From positions 62,001 to 126,000 of the forward strand of contig NZ_LZZT01000047.1 of the NCBI RefSeq assembly GCF_014170305.1: 64,000 nt of DNA, given 5' to 3'. This document shows positions 1 through 9,319 of the stretch, piece by piece. A program made the position numbers and the translations under genes. The stretch is from Achromobacter sp. UMC71. Lineage in GTDB: Bacteria; Pseudomonadota; Gammaproteobacteria; Burkholderiales; Burkholderiaceae_B. Position 1 is the first letter of the stretch. Each line of letters opens with the position of its first letter. The notes below the pieces were generated by a model that searched no databases, had not been told where the DNA came from, and worked only from the letters and a program-made list of their open reading frames with translations.

Positions 1-3000
1 ACGTAGCAGACGCCCTGCAGGTTGGACCCCAGCTGCGCCGCCAGGCGGATGCGCTGCGCCTCGCCACCCGACAGGGTCGGCGCGGCGCGGTCCAGCGCCA
101 GGTAGTTCAGGCCCACTTCCTGCATGAAATTCAGGCGGCCGCGGATTTCGGTGAGGATGTCGCGGGCGATCTCGCCTTCGCGGCCGCGCGCCACCAGTCC
201 GGTAAAGAAGGTGTGCGCGTCCGACACCGGCAGCGACGCCAGTTCGGCGATTGACTTGTCGCGCCAGCGCACCGCGCGCGCGACCCGGTTCAGGCGTTGG
301 CCGTCGCACTGGGTGCAGACCTTGGCCTCGCCTTCGTACCAGGCGTTCCAGGCGGTTTCCTCGCCGGTCTGCTCTTCGTCAAAACCTTGCAATTGCAGGC
401 CGGTGCCGTAGCAGCCGGTGCACCAGCCGTGCTTGGAGTTGTACGAGAACAGGCGCGGATCGGGCTCGGGGAAGCTGGTGCCGCAGGACGGGCAGGCGCG
501 CTTGACCGAGAAGTGCTGTTGCTGCAATTCGCTGTTCAGCGCGTCGTGCAACTTGTTCACCGGCCACACGACCGACATCACGCCCTGGCCGTTTTCCAGC
601 GCGCTCTTGACCGCGGCGCGCAGGTCGGCCTCGTTGGCGGGGTCGACCACCACGTCGGCCACCGGCAGTTCGATGGTGTGTTCCTTGTAGCGGTCCAGGC
701 GCGGCCACGGCGCCACGGGAATGAATTCGCCGTCGACGCGCAGGTGCGTATGGCCCTTGGACCCGGCCCACTTGGCCAGGTCGGTGTAATAGCCCTTGCG
801 CGCGGTCACCAGCGGCGCCAGCAGGCCGATGTGCTCGCCCTTGTGGTCGCGCAGCAGGCGCGCGACGATCTGGTCGGTGTTCTGCGGTTCCACGGCCACG
901 TTGCAGTCGGGGCAGTACTGCGTGCCCAGCTTCACATACAGCAGGCGCAGGAAGTGGTGGATCTCGGTCATCGTGGCCACGGTCGACTTGCGGCCGCCGC
1001 GGCTGGTGCGCTGCTCGATCGCCACAGTGGGCGGAATGCCGAAGATGGCGTCCACGTCCGGTTTGCCCGCCGGCTGCACGATGGCGCGGGCGTAGGCGTT
1101 GAGCGATTCCAGATAGCGGCGCTGACCCTCGTTGAACAGGATGTCGAAGGCCAGGGTCGATTTGCCCGAGCCGGACACGCCAGTGATGACCGTGAACTTG
1201 TCGCGCGGAATCTCGACGCTGATGTTCTTCAGGTTGTGCTCGCGCGCGTTGCGGATCTCGATGGACATATTGTCCTGGCGGCGCTTGCGCATCACCGATT
1301 GCAGCGGCGTGCCTTCGCCCGCGCCATAGGCCACGGCCGGTTCGGCGATGCGGGCCGTCAGGCCGGCTTGCTCGACTTCCTGCGCGTCGGCGTCGCTGGT
1401 CACCACCACATCGGCCGGCAGGATGCTGACTTCGTAGTCGCGCAGCGCCGCGCCGGTGTGCGAGGCGGGGTTGGCCATCAGGTCCTGCGGCGTGCCCACG
1501 CCCAGCACCAGGCCGCCGGCGTCGCCGCCTTCGGGGCCCAGGTCGATCAGCCAGTCGGCCGCGCGGATCACGTCCAGGTTGTGCTCGATGACCAGCAGCG
1601 TGTGGCCGGCGGCCAGCAGCTTGCGGAAGGCGCGCATCAGGCGCGCCACGTCGTCGAAGTGCAGGCCGGTGGTGGGTTCGTCGAACAGGAACAGGCTGCC
1701 CTTCTTGGCGACCTTGGCGGTGGAGATGCCGCTGCGTGCCGCCTCGGCCAGGTGGCCGGCCAGCTTGAGCCGCTGTGCCTCGCCGCCCGACAGCGTCGGT
1801 ACGGGTTGTCCCAGCCGCACGTATTCCAGGCCCACGTCGGCCAGCGGCGCCAGGCCCGTCTGCACGTCGCGCAGGCCCTTGAAGAATTCCAGCGCTTCGC
1901 TGACGGTCATTTCCAGCACCTCGTCGATCGAGGCGCTCTTGCCCAGGTGCTCGACGCGCACTTCCAGCACTTCGGGGCGGAAGCGCTTGCCGTCGCAGTC
2001 GGGGCAGCGCAGGTACACGTCGGACAGGAACTGCATTTCCACGTGCTCGAAGCCGGTGCCGCCGCAGGTTGGGCAGCGGCCGTCGCCGCCGTTGAAGCTG
2101 AAAGTACCCGCGGTATAGGCGCGTTCACGCGCCAGCGGGGCCTGGGCGAACAGCTTGCGGATCGCGTCGAACGCGCCCACGTAGCTGGCCGGGTTGGAGC
2201 GCGCGGTCTTGCCGATGGGGGTCTGGTCCACCATCACGACGTCGGCGATCTGCTCGGCGCCCAGCAGGCGCTCGAACGCGCCCGGCGCTTCGGACGGCTT
2301 GCCCTTCTGCTTGAGCAGGGCGGGGTACAGCACGTCCTGCACCAGCGTGGACTTGCCCGAGCCGGACACGCCGGTCACGCAGACCAGCCGGCCCAGCGGC
2401 AATTCGATCGACACATTCTTCAGGTTGTGCGCGCTGACGCCTTCGAGCAGCAGGCGCGGCGTGTTGGCCGCCACCGGCATCGGCCGCGGCGCTTCGACGC
2501 GCTGGCGGCCGCCCAGATAGTTGCCCGTCAGCGTGTTGGCCGCGCGCAATTGCGCCGGCGTGCCGTCGAACACGATGTTGCCGCCGCGCTCGCCAGGGCC
2601 CGGGCCGATGTCGATGATGCGGTCGGCGGCCACCATGACTTGCGGGTCGTGTTCCACCACCACCAGCGTGTTGCCGGCGTTGCGCAGCCGGTGCATCACT
2701 TCGACCACGCGGTGCATGTCGCGCGGGTGCAGGCCGATGGACGGCTCGTCCAGCACGAACAGCGTGTTCACCAGCGAGGTGCCCAGCGCGGTGGTCAGGT
2801 TGATGCGCTGCACCTCGCCGCCAGACAGCGTGCGGCTCTGGCGATCCAGCGTCAGGTAGCCCAGGCCGACATCGCACAGGAACTTGAGCCGCGCGCGCAC
2901 TTCGGTCATGAGCAGATCGGTGGCGGCATCCAGCGCGCCGGAGAACGACAGCTTGTCGAAGAAGGTGCGCACCCGCTCGATGGGCAGCAGCATCACGTCA

Positions 3001-4424
3001 TGCACCGACAGCCCGTCCAGGCCGTCCAGCTGCGGCCGCGTCCAGTTGGCGCCGACTGGCATGAAGCGCTTGTAGCGGCCGTCATCGGGCGGCAGTACGG
3101 CATCGGCTTCTTCCTTGGTGCCCAGGCGCCACAGCAGCGCGTCGGGCTTCAGGCGCGCGCCATTGCAGGTGGGGCAGGGCGTGTAGCTGCGGTACTTCGA
3201 CAGCAGCACGCGCACGTGCATCTTGTAGGACTTGGTCTCGAGCCAATCGAAAAAGCGCTGCACGCCGTACCACTGGTGCTTCCAGGCGTCGTTGCCGCCC
3301 TTCCAGTCGGGCGTGCCGTACAGCACCCAGCGCTTGTGTTCTTCGCTCATGTTTTTCCACGGCACCCCCAGCGGGATGCCGGCGCGCGGCGCGTACTTCT
3401 GCAGCTCGTCCTGGCATTCCTTGTACGACGGCGTGGTCCAGGGCTTGATGGCGCCTTCCAGCAGGGTCTTGTTTTCGTCGGGGATGACCAGGCCGAAGTC
3501 GATGCCGATCACGCGGCCGAAGCCGCGGCAGGCTTCGCAGGCGCCCAGCGGCGAATTGAACGAGAAGCTGCTGGGCAGCGGGTCGGTGTATTCGATGTTG
3601 CAGTCGGCGCAGTGCAGGCGGTCGCTGTATTTCCAGATATCGGCGTCGGCGCCCTCGGCGTCCATGACATAGACGGCCAGGTGGCCCGCACCCATGCGCA
3701 GCGCGGTGTCCAGCGCTTCCATCACGCGTTCGCGTTCGGTGTCTTTGAACCGGAAGCGGTCCTGGATCACGTGCAGGATGCGACGTTCATCGGATTCGGT
3801 CTTGGCCTTGCCCTTGCCCTTTTCCTTCTTGGCGCCCTTGGCCGGAGCCGTCGCACGGGGCACGGCGGTTTCCTCGGCATGCACGCGGGTGTAGCCCTGC
3901 TGTTCCAGGAAGCCGCGCACTTCGTCTTCGGTGAAGTTGGCGGGCACCGCGATGGGGAAGGTCACCACCAGGCGCGGATCGCCGGCCACGGCCGAGCGTT
4001 CGGCCAGCGAGTGGTAGATGGAATCGGGCGTGTCGCGCCGCACCACCTTGCCGCAACCGCGGCAGTGCAGCCGGGCGCCGCGCGCGAACAGCAGCTTTAC
4101 GTGGTCGTTCAGCTCGGTCATCGTGCCGACCGTGCTGCGCGAGCTGCGCACCGGATTGGTCTGGTCGATGGCGATGGCCGGCAAAATGCCTTCGATGCGG
4201 TCTACCTGTGGCTTGTCCATGCGGTCCAGGAACTGGCGCGCATAGGGCGAGAAGGTTTCCACGTAGCGGCGCTGCCCCTCGGCGTACAGCGTGTCGAAGG
4301 CCAGCGAACTTTTGCCGGACCCCGATACGCCGGTCACGACGACCAGTTCGCCGGTGGCGATGGTCAGATCCAGGTTCTTGAGATTGTTCTGGCGGGCGCC
4401 AACGATGCGGATTTGGGAGCTCAT
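1..4424 (-). CDS. Giant tandem UvrA-like excinuclease ABC subunit A (C-terminus outside window)
   Basis: A UvrA-family DNA-damage-recognition ATPase. 1474 codons lie in the window and the frame stays open past base 1. It begins [14 protein letters not shown] at 4424. A Walker A motif (GVSGSGKSS) sits at residues 32-40, followed by CxxC zinc-finger motifs, an ABC signature LSGGEVQR, a second Walker A and a second signature LSGGEAQR, which together make a complete UvrA. A second UvrA copy then starts near residue 1053 ([12 protein letters not shown]) with its own Walker [14 protein letters not shown] and CPSC motifs, and a fourth signature LSGGEAQR close to the window edge. Canonical UvrA is about 940 residues, so this is a tandem duplication, probably nearing 1900-2000 residues. 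Similar giant UvrAs are known from Burkholderiales beside a normal uvrA; that is family knowledge, not visible here. It is divergent from the IclR gene. Confidence 0.93.
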   Translation of the reverse strand, partial: MSSQIRIVGARQNNLKNLDLTIATGELVVVTGVSGSGKSSLAFDTLYAEGQRRYVETFSPYARQFLDRMDKPQVDRIEGILPAIAIDQTNPVRSSRSTVGTMTELNDHVKLLFARGARLHCRGCGKVVRRDTPDSIYHSLAERSAVAGDPRLVVTFPIAVPANFTEDEVRGFLEQQGYTRVHAEETAVPRATAPAKGAKKEKGKGKAKTESDERRILHVIQDRFRFKDTERERVMEALDTALRMGAGHLAVYVMDAEGADADIWKYSDRLHCADCNIEYTDPLPSSFSFNSPLGACEACRGFGRVIGIDFGLVIPDENKTLLEGAIKPWTTPSYKECQDELQKYAPRAGIPLGVPWKNMSEEHKRWVLYGTPDWKGGNDAWKHQWYGVQRFFDWLETKSYKMHVRVLLSKYRSYTPCPTCNGARLKPDALLWRLGTKEEADAVLPPDDGRYKRFMPVGANWTRPQLDGLDGLSVHDVMLLPIERVRTFFDKLSFSGALDAATDLLMTEVRARLKFLCDVGLGYLTLDRQSRTLSGGEVQRINLTTALGTSLVNTLFVLDEPSIGLHPRDMHRVVEVMHRLRNAGNTLVVVEHDPQVMVAADRIIDIGPGPGERGGNIVFDGTPAQLRAANTLTGNYLGGRQRVEAPRPMPVAANTPRLLLEGVSAHNLKNVSIELPLGRLVCVTGVSGSGKSTLVQDVLYPALLKQKGKPSEAPGAFERLLGAEQIADVVMVDQTPIGKTARSNPASYVGAFDAIRKLFAQAPLARERAYTAGTFSFNGGDGRCPTCGGTGFEHVEMQFLSDVYLRCPDCDGKRFRPEVLEVRVEHLGKSASIDEVLEMTVSEALEFFKGLRDVQTGLAPLADVGLEYVRLGQPVPTLSGGEAQRLKLAGHLAEAARSGISTAKVAKKGSLFLFDEPTTGLHFDDVARLMRAFRKLLAAGHTLLVIEHNLDVIRAADWLIDLGPEGGDAGGLVLGVGTPQDLMANPASHTGAALRDYEVSILPADVVVTSDADAQEVEQAGLTARIAEPAVAYGAGEGTPLQSVMRKRRQDNMSIEIRNAREHNLKNISVEIPRDKFTVITGVSGSGKSTLAFDILFNEGQRRYLESLNAYARAIVQPAGKPDVDAIFGIPPTVAIEQRTSRGGRKSTVATMTEIHHFLRLLYVKLGTQYCPDCNVAVEPQNTDQIVARLLRDHKGEHIGLLAPLVTARKGYYTDLAKWAGSKGHTHLRVDGEFIPVAPWPRLDRYKEHTIELPVADVVVDPANEADLRAAVKSALENGQGVMSVVWPVNKLHDALNSELQQQHFSVKRACPSCGTSFPEPDPRLFSYNSKHGWCTGCYGTGLQLQGFDEEQTGEETAWNAWYEGEAKVCTQCDGQRLNRVARAVRWRDKSIAELASLPVSDAHTFFTGLVARGREGEIARDILTEIRGRLNFMQEVGLNYLALDRAAPTLSGGEAQRIRLAAQLGSNLQGVCY

Positions 4425-4513
4425 GGACGGTATCGTAGCCTGAGGGAGGGGCCCGCCCGGGCGACGGCCTGTCGCTGGTTCCGGACGCGGCGATGTGGAA
4501 TAATTGCCTATAT

Positions 4514-4547
4514 AGTGAGGCATGAGTCCACAATGTGGTCACTCACT
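4514..4547. promoter_or_regulatory. Candidate operator in the uvrA-like/iclR divergent intergenic region
   Basis: The 255-bp gap between the two divergent starts contains an 11-bp perfect dyad CCACAATGTGG (4528-4538), bracketed by AGTGAG (4514-4519) and its reverse complement CTCACT (4542-4547). The two symmetries have different centres, so this is not a single clean palindrome. The position suits an IclR autoregulatory operator. The assignment is inference only. Confidence 0.35.
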
Positions 4548-4679
4548 GTGATCAATCACGCGCTCAGCTGCTGTACAAATAAACAGTATCGCAGATTCGT
4601 CTGAAATTCGCGCGGTTTGCCTTGCGCATTCTGCATAAGCATTGTTAACGCTGGGCATCTACCCAATGTGGGGGTGATC

Positions 4680-5465
4680 GTGTCGGAAACCAAGGTGGCG
4701 GGCGCCGCGGCGTTCGCCAAGTTCATGACGGTGCTGCAAGCGGTGGCCGACGCCCCGCAGCCGCCCACGGCCGCCGCGCTGGCGCGCAGTTGCGGCTATC
4801 CCCGGCCCACCGCCTACCGCATCGTGGCGGCGCTGGCCGAGCAGGGCATGGTGGCCGAAACCGAGGGCGCCTATCGTCTGGGCCCGCGCCTGCTGGCCTT
4901 GGCCAGCCGCGCCTGGTCGCAATTCGACCTGCGCGCGGCGCTATCGGCCGACTTGCAGGCGCTGCGCGACGACACCGGCGAAACCGTGCACCTGGCGGTG
5001 CCGGCCGGCGCCGAAATGATCTACATCGACAAGCTCGAAAGCCCCGGCCCGGTCCGCATGGCCTCGCGTGTGGGGGCCGCCGTGGCGTTGCATTCCAGCG
5101 CGGTCGGCAAGGCCTACCTGGCAGCGCTGGCCGAGCCGGCGCGCGAGCGCCTGCTGCGCGACCTGCCTTTGGCATCGCGCATGCCCGGCACGCTGTCGAC
5201 CCTGCCGGCCCTGCGCGCGGCGCTGGCCGACACGGCCGCGCGCGGCTATGCCATGGACAACGAGGAAAACGAACCCGGCATCGTCTGCTACGGCGTGGCG
5301 CTGCGCGACGCCGCCGGCCAGCCGGTGGCCTGCGTCAGCGTCAGCACCCTGCTGTTCCGGCGCCGCGACGATCCGCAAGCCGCCTATATAGAACCCCTGC
5401 TGCGGTTGCGCGACGCCGCCTCAGCCAAACTCGCCGTCCTGCCGGTGTCATCCGGCGGCGCCTGA
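4680..5465 (+). CDS. IclR-family transcriptional regulator of the keto-deoxy-sugar operon
   Basis: An IclR-type regulator with an N-terminal winged helix-turn-helix (about residues 8-70) and a C-terminal effector-binding domain. The latter shows the typical patterns ETVHLAV, IYIDKLES, LHSSAVGKAYLA and NEENEPGIVCYGV. GTG at 4680 is chosen as start because GGGGGTG lies just upstream and the family homology begins soon after; in-frame GTGs at 4668 and 4674 and an ATG at 4617 are alternatives. From 4680 the protein is 261 residues, normal for the family. It sits 22 bp before the aldolase gene on the same strand, so it probably controls the aldolase and kinase in response to a keto-deoxy sugar acid or a related metabolite. 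Function is by family; the effector is inferred. Confidence 0.88.
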   Translation: MSETKVAGAAAFAKFMTVLQAVADAPQPPTAAALARSCGYPRPTAYRIVAALAEQGMVAETEGAYRLGPRLLALASRAWSQFDLRAALSADLQALRDDTGETVHLAVPAGAEMIYIDKLESPGPVRMASRVGAAVALHSSAVGKAYLAALAEPARERLLRDLPLASRMPGTLSTLPALRAALADTAARGYAMDNEENEPGIVCYGVALRDAAGQPVACVSVSTLLFRRRDDPQAAYIEPLLRLRDAASAKLAVLPVSSGGA

Positions 5466-5487
5466 ACGCCCGTCCCCGAGGAATCCC

Positions 5488-6132
5488 ATGACCGCTGCTC
5501 CCCTTGCCTCCAAGCTCGCCGCCCTGCTGGCCGCCCGGGTCGTGCCCGTGCTGCGCTACACCGACGCCAACACCGCCGCCTATGCGGCCGAAGTCGCCGT
5601 CGCCGCCGGCTGCACGACGCTGGAACTGACCTGGACCATCCCCGGCGTGACCGACCTGGTACGCGCGCTGCGCGACAAGCACGGCCCCAACCTGCTGCTG
5701 GGCGTGGGCACCGTGCTGAACGAAGAACAGGCCCGCGAGGCCCTGGTGGCGGGCGCCGACTTTCTGGTGTCGCCGGCCCTGGCCACCGAGATCGTGGACC
5801 TGGCGCACGCGGCCGACGCCCTGTGCCTGCTGGGCGCCTTCACGCCCACCGAAGTGCTGGCGGCACGCCGCGCCGGCGTGGACGTGGTCAAGGTGTTCCC
5901 GGCCGACACGGGCGGCCCCAAGCACCTGGCCGCGCTGAAATCGGTCTACCCGGACACGGTGTTCTGCCCCACGGGCGGTGTCACCGCCGAAAACATGAAC
6001 AGCTATTTCGCGGCCGGCGCCGGCCTGGTCGGCATCGGCAGCAACCTGTACGACAAGGCCGCCTTCGCCGCCCGCGACACGGCCGCGCTGGTGACGCAGA
6101 TTACCCGCACCCGCGAGGCCGCCCATGGCTGA
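5488..6132 (+). CDS. eda: 2-dehydro-3-deoxy-phosphogluconate (KDPG/KDPGal) aldolase
   Basis: A class I aldolase that splits 2-keto-3-deoxy-6-phosphogluconate (or the galactonate epimer) to pyruvate and glyceraldehyde 3-phosphate. The 214 residues match the family. The general-base Glu is E46 in TTLELTWTIPG and the Schiff-base Lys is K135 in VVKVFPAD. GVGTVLNEEQ and CPTGGV are the usual substrate-binding loops. The RBS GAGGAATCCC precedes the ATG. Its last 8 bases overlap the kinase gene, so the two are translationally coupled. The KDPG versus KDPGal preference cannot be read from the sequence. Cytoplasmic, Entner-Doudoroff-type branch. Confidence 0.92.
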   Translation: MTAAPLASKLAALLAARVVPVLRYTDANTAAYAAEVAVAAGCTTLELTWTIPGVTDLVRALRDKHGPNLLLGVGTVLNEEQAREALVAGADFLVSPALATEIVDLAHAADALCLLGAFTPTEVLAARRAGVDVVKVFPADTGGPKHLAALKSVYPDTVFCPTGGVTAENMNSYFAAGAGLVGIGSNLYDKAAFAARDTAALVTQITRTREAAHG

Positions 6133-7048
6133 TTTCGATATCGTCGCGCTGGGCGAACCCCTGGTCGAACTGAACCAGACCAGCCAGGACCAGCTGCAAT
6201 ACCTGCAAGGCTTCGGCGGCGACACCTCCAACGCGGTGATCGCTGCGGCGCGCCAGGGCGCGCGCTGCGCCTACCTGACCCGCGTGGGCGACGACGCCTT
6301 CGGCGCCCAGTTCCTGGCGTTGTGGCAGGCCGAAGGCGTGGATACATCGGGCGTCGAGGTCGACGCCCAGGCCCACACCGGCCTGTATTTCGTGCAGCAC
6401 GGCCCCGACGGCCACGCCTTCAGCTACCTGCGCCGCGGCTCGGCCGCCAGCCTGATGACCCCGGCCAGCCTGGCCGGCGGCCTGATCGAACGCGCCCGCT
6501 TCCTGCACGTCTCGGGCATCAGCTTGGCGATCAGCACCAGCGCTTGCGATACGGTCTTTGCCGCCATGGCCCGCGCCCGCGCGGCCGGCGTCCAGGTCAG
6601 CCTGGATTCCAACCTGCGCCTGCGCCTATGGCCCCTGGACCGCGCTCGCGCCATCCTGCGCGAAGCCCTCTGCCATGCGGACCTGTTTTTGCCGAGCATG
6701 GACGATATGCAGCACCTGACCGGCAACGACGACCCCGAACGCACGCTGGACTGGATCCGCGATGCGGGCGCCCCGGGCGTGGTGGTGCTGAAGCTGGGCA
6801 AGGATGGTTCGATCATCGACGACGGCAAGACCCGCACGCCGGTGGCGGCGCTGCGGGTGGACGCGGTGGATGCAACGGGCGCGGGCGACTGTTTCGCTGG
6901 CAGCCTGCTGGCGCGGCGCTGTCAGGGCGACGGCTGGGTGGACGCGGTGCGCTATGCGAACGTGGCGGCGGCGCTGTCGACGCTGGGTTATGGCGCGGTG
7001 AATCCGCTGCCCAGGGCAGAGCAGGTGCTGGCAAAGCTGAAGCGCTAG
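6125..7048 (+). CDS. kdgK: 2-keto-3-deoxygluconate kinase (PfkB family)
   Basis: A ribokinase/PfkB-family sugar kinase of 307 residues. The N-terminal PfkB pattern is seen in LQGFGGDTSNAVIAAARQG, and the C-terminal signature DATGAGDCFAGSLL contains the catalytic Asp and the anion hole. Coupling with a KDPG-type aldolase points to phosphorylation of 2-keto-3-deoxygluconate at C6, feeding the aldolase. No sugar-acid dehydratase or transporter lies next to it in the window, so the upstream part of the pathway must be elsewhere. The start overlaps the aldolase stop by 8 bp. The gene ends 26 bp before a strong intrinsic terminator. Confidence 0.88.
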   Translation: MADFDIVALGEPLVELNQTSQDQLQYLQGFGGDTSNAVIAAARQGARCAYLTRVGDDAFGAQFLALWQAEGVDTSGVEVDAQAHTGLYFVQHGPDGHAFSYLRRGSAASLMTPASLAGGLIERARFLHVSGISLAISTSACDTVFAAMARARAAGVQVSLDSNLRLRLWPLDRARAILREALCHADLFLPSMDDMQHLTGNDDPERTLDWIRDAGAPGVVVLKLGKDGSIIDDGKTRTPVAALRVDAVDATGAGDCFAGSLLARRCQGDGWVDAVRYANVAAALSTLGYGAVNPLPRAEQVLAKLKR

Positions 7049-7074
7049 GCCTGGGAAATTCCGGCCCCAAAAGG

Positions 7075-7112
7075 AAAATCCCCGTCAGGCTCGCGCCTGG
7101 CGGGGATTTTTT
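7075..7112. terminator. Bidirectional intrinsic terminator after kdgK
   Basis: AAAATCCCCG (7075-7084) pairs with CGGGGATTTT (7101-7110). A second stem, CAGGC (7086-7090) with GCCTG (7095-7099), is nested inside it. A T-run follows on + and, read from the other side, on -. It lies between two converging genes, kdgK and the 42-residue ORF, and can serve both. Confidence 0.92.
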
Positions 7113-7154
7113 CGATCAAGCCACCCAGGCAAAGCCCAGGTAACCAGCGGTCAT

Positions 7155-7283
7155 TTAGACGCGCTTGATCTTTTCCAGCATCTTGAAAACACCCTTGGGC
7201 GACTTGACGAACAAGCGCTTGAAGGCCTTGCCCAGGCAACGGCGTTCCAGGGTGTTACGACGCACGCGTTTGCGTTCAGCCAT
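7155..7283 (-). CDS. 42-residue highly basic protein, unknown function
   Basis: I do not recognise this protein. It begins MAERKRVRRNTLERR and ends MLEKIKRV. It has 8 Arg, 8 Lys and 3 Glu in 42 residues, so it is strongly cationic, with a predicted helix-rich composition and one Cys (C16). Three lines of evidence support a real gene: a strong Shine-Dalgarno AGGAG seven bases before the ATG, a plausible -10 (TAGAAT on the minus strand, 7403-7408), and a dedicated strong terminator shared with kdgK. The composition recalls small ribosome- or nucleic-acid-associated proteins. It does not match S21, L34 or L36 as I know them. A 10-bp leader hairpin lies 38-72 bases before its start. Confidence 0.72.
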   Translation of the reverse strand: MAERKRVRRNTLERRCLGKAFKRLFVKSPKGVFKMLEKIKRV

Positions 7284-7320
7284 GTTGATTCTCCTGTTGA
7301 ATTTGCGGAAATCGGATTTG

Positions 7321-7355
7321 CGGTTGGAAGGTCCAACTTGCGGTGCTTCCAACCG
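7321..7355 (-). promoter_or_regulatory. Leader hairpin upstream of the 42-residue basic ORF
   Basis: CGGTTGGAAG (7321-7330) and CTTCCAACCG (7346-7355) form a perfect 10-bp stem with a 15-base loop. It lies in the presumed 5' leader of the small minus-strand gene, between a -10-like TAGAAT (minus strand, 7403-7408) and the ATG at 7283. No T-run follows on the minus strand, so it looks regulatory rather than terminating. The function is inferred. Confidence 0.5.
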
Positions 7356-7483
7356 ACCGCACAACCGGATACTGGGCTGGCGGGGAAATTGGGTAACTCG
7401 GTATTCTAGCCTGAATTTTTTTGTTGCGCTAATTTTGGCTTTTCGGGGTTTGCTTTGCGGGGGCGGGGGGATCTTCGTAGGTC

Positions 7484-7643
7484 GCCCCTGGCGGCGGTGG
7501 CAGGCGGAGTGGGCGCCCACGATTGCGGTCCGGCGCGCGGGCGCCGGACTTCCCCGTTGTCATCGTCGTCCGCCTTCGGCTCCCTTCCGATTCCCTCGGG
7601 CGCATCGAGGTTGCCCACTCCGCCTGCCACCGCCGCCAGGGGC
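7484..7643. repeat. 31-bp perfect inverted repeat with a nested 9-bp hairpin
   Basis: The segment 7484-7514 is the exact reverse complement of 7613-7643 (31 bp per arm, 98-base interval). Inside the interval, GTCCGGCGC (7528-7536) pairs with GCGCCGGAC (7541-7549) across a 4-base loop. The region carries no supported gene. The layout looks like a REP/BIME-type palindromic element or a structured RNA. I cannot tell from one copy whether it is repeated in the genome. Confidence 0.7.
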
Positions 7644-8131
7644 TACGGGTTTCGAGAATTGCCGCGCTGCTAGACCCGTGTTCAGGGAATGGAATCAGCA
7701 GGGCCGCCAAGCCGCGGCCGCGCGGGCGGCCACGTTTGGCATTGCATTGCTGGACAGTGTTGCGGGGGCGCTTCGCGCTGGTGGAGGTAGGGGTTCTTAA
7801 GGTTACGCAATTATTTTGGGGGGCGGTGATGGGCGGCGCGGCATGGGCTGGCTTGCGGGTGACGACGGTCTCGCGCGCCGCCCATCGGGCGCTGCACGTT
7901 GACTTGGCATGCCACGGCATCCGCGCCGCTAGAAGACTGGGGCCAGTCGGGCGTCAATTCAACGGGTGACCAAAACGCGCGCGTGCTCCGCAAGCGCGAT
8001 AGCGGCATCGGTGTACGCAAGACGGCGCGTAAGTCTCGTAAGGCCGCCCGCGCGGCCGGCACGAGACGGGCCTCGCACCCCGCTCCACCCCCGCACTGAT
8101 CTTCATCAATATGCCAATCGCGGCTTAAGAA
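7644..8131. other. Gene-free stretch before the LysR gene
   Basis: With the preceding element this makes about 850 bp (7284-8131) with no convincing coding sequence. ORFs here lack ribosome-binding sites and have Pro/Arg-rich compositions typical of noncoding GC-rich DNA. It contains a 13-bp inverted repeat (GATGGGCGGCGCG at 7828-7840 with its complement at 7874-7886) and a terminator-like hairpin at 8033-8067. Nothing else is recognised. Confidence 0.6.
8033..8067 (-). terminator. Hairpin downstream of the LysR gene
   Basis: GTCTCGT (8033-8039) pairs with ACGAGAC (8061-8067), and nested inside are GGCCGC (8042-8047) and GCGGCC (8052-8057). It starts 65 bp beyond the stop of the minus-strand LysR gene. 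There is no clear T-run, so its terminator role is tentative. Confidence 0.45.
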
Positions 8132-9100
8132 CTACTCAGCCGGCCCCAACTTGGGCCGAATGAAATCCATAAACGCCCGGGTCTTGGCCGGCTGAATACT
8201 CGACGGATACACCACGTAGATCGAAATAGGATCCACCGACCACCCCGGCAACACCCGCCGCAGAGAGTTCCGCTTGATGATCGGATCCAGCGCCTGGCAG
8301 TGCGGCATCCGGGTAATCGCCAGATCCAGCCCCGCCAGCGTTCCCGCGATACTCATATTGTTGGCGGCCAGATGCCCGCTGACCGGAACCAGCTCGCTCA
8401 CCTTGCCGTTATGCAGCGTCCAGTGGGAATGCGCGTCGTCGATCGTCGTGCGCAGGCATTGGTGCTGTGTCAGGTCGCCGGGCGTCTTTGGCTCGCCGAA
8501 GCGTTGCAGATAGCGGTCAGAGGCATACAGGTAATTGTCCAGCGACACCAGCTCTTGCACCACCGCGCCGTCGCTGCGCGGCGTCAGTGATCCGTTGCCA
8601 TTGCCGTTGTCGATATTCGCCGTCGGATAATCGCTATTGCGGCCGAAACGCAGAACGATATCGAAAGGCGTGCCTTGCGCGTCCGACGCCGTCATCATGC
8701 TCAGGTCGAACTCGCACTCCACCTCGGGGTAGCGGTCCGTGAAATCATTGATCGTTTCCGGCAGTAGCCAGATCGCCAGGCTGTAGGGCATCGATACCCG
8801 TAGATTGCCCGACGGGCCGCCCGACAGCGATTGCAGTTGCTCGTGGGCCAGGCGGGCCTCGTCGATCAGGCCCTGGCAGCGGCTCATGTAGGCCGCGCCC
8901 GCTTCCGTCAGGTCCAGGCGGCGCGTATTGCGGTTGATCAGGCGCAGCCCGATCGCTCGTTCCAGCTCGTTGATCCGGCGCGACAGCGTGGACGTGGGCA
9001 TGCCCAGCGCGCGGGCGGCCAGGCTGAAGCTCTTGCGCTTGGCTACCTCTACGAACAAGGCGATGTCATTGAGCTGGACGGTCGAAGCTTCCATAGGCAT
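8132..9100 (-). CDS. LysR-family transcriptional regulator
   Basis: A LysR-type regulator of about 320 residues. The N-terminal winged HTH (residues 8-67) contains the family pattern FVEVAKRKSFSLAARALGMP and STLSRRINELERAIGLRL. A linker helix and a periplasmic-binding-protein-like effector domain follow (GNLRVSMPYSLAIWLLP). Start choices are ATG 9100 or ATG 9094 (MEASTVQLND); the RBS does not decide. It is divergent from a glycosyltransferase gene 219 bp away, but LysR proteins of this CrgA-like type often control unlinked or self promoters, so the target is unknown. An Asn/Gly repeat (NIDNGNGNGS, around residue 160) in the effector domain is unusual. Confidence 0.88.
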   Translation of the reverse strand: MPMEASTVQLNDIALFVEVAKRKSFSLAARALGMPTSTLSRRINELERAIGLRLINRNTRRLDLTEAGAAYMSRCQGLIDEARLAHEQLQSLSGGPSGNLRVSMPYSLAIWLLPETINDFTDRYPEVECEFDLSMMTASDAQGTPFDIVLRFGRNSDYPTANIDNGNGNGSLTPRSDGAVVQELVSLDNYLYASDRYLQRFGEPKTPGDLTQHQCLRTTIDDAHSHWTLHNGKVSELVPVSGHLAANNMSIAGTLAGLDLAITRMPHCQALDPIIKRNSLRRVLPGWSVDPISIYVVYPSSIQPAKTRAFMDFIRPKLGPAE

Positions 9101-9319
9101 TCCGGTTGGGGCCGCCCGAGTTTACGCCACTCCGGCGCCCGCCCCAACGGGCGACGCGGCGAGGTGATCCCGGCCTGCGCGCCGCATATTGTCAGATTTG
9201 ATTGCAAATTTGCATGCCGTGCCATCGGTTCGCGCAGGCATATCCCCTACACTTCAGGCGAAAACACGCATACCAAGACCGCAGCGGTTATCCGGAAATC
9301 GCAAAAGGGCACAGCAGGC

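Noticed and set aside
297..4604. 1435-codon open frame on + opposite the UvrA-like gene
   Set aside because: It is exactly antisense to a gene with full UvrA motifs. Its translation is His/Gln/Ala/Val/Gly-rich without domains, as expected from reverse-strand GC-rich codon bias.
7155..7283. Calling the 42-residue protein ribosomal protein S21
   Set aside because: Composition is similar but the sequence does not follow the S21 pattern; left as unknown.
7406..7920. Minus-strand ORFs with repeated Pro/Ala/Gly-rich motifs
   Set aside because: They are translations of the inverted repeat and flanking GC-rich DNA; no RBS or plausible homology.
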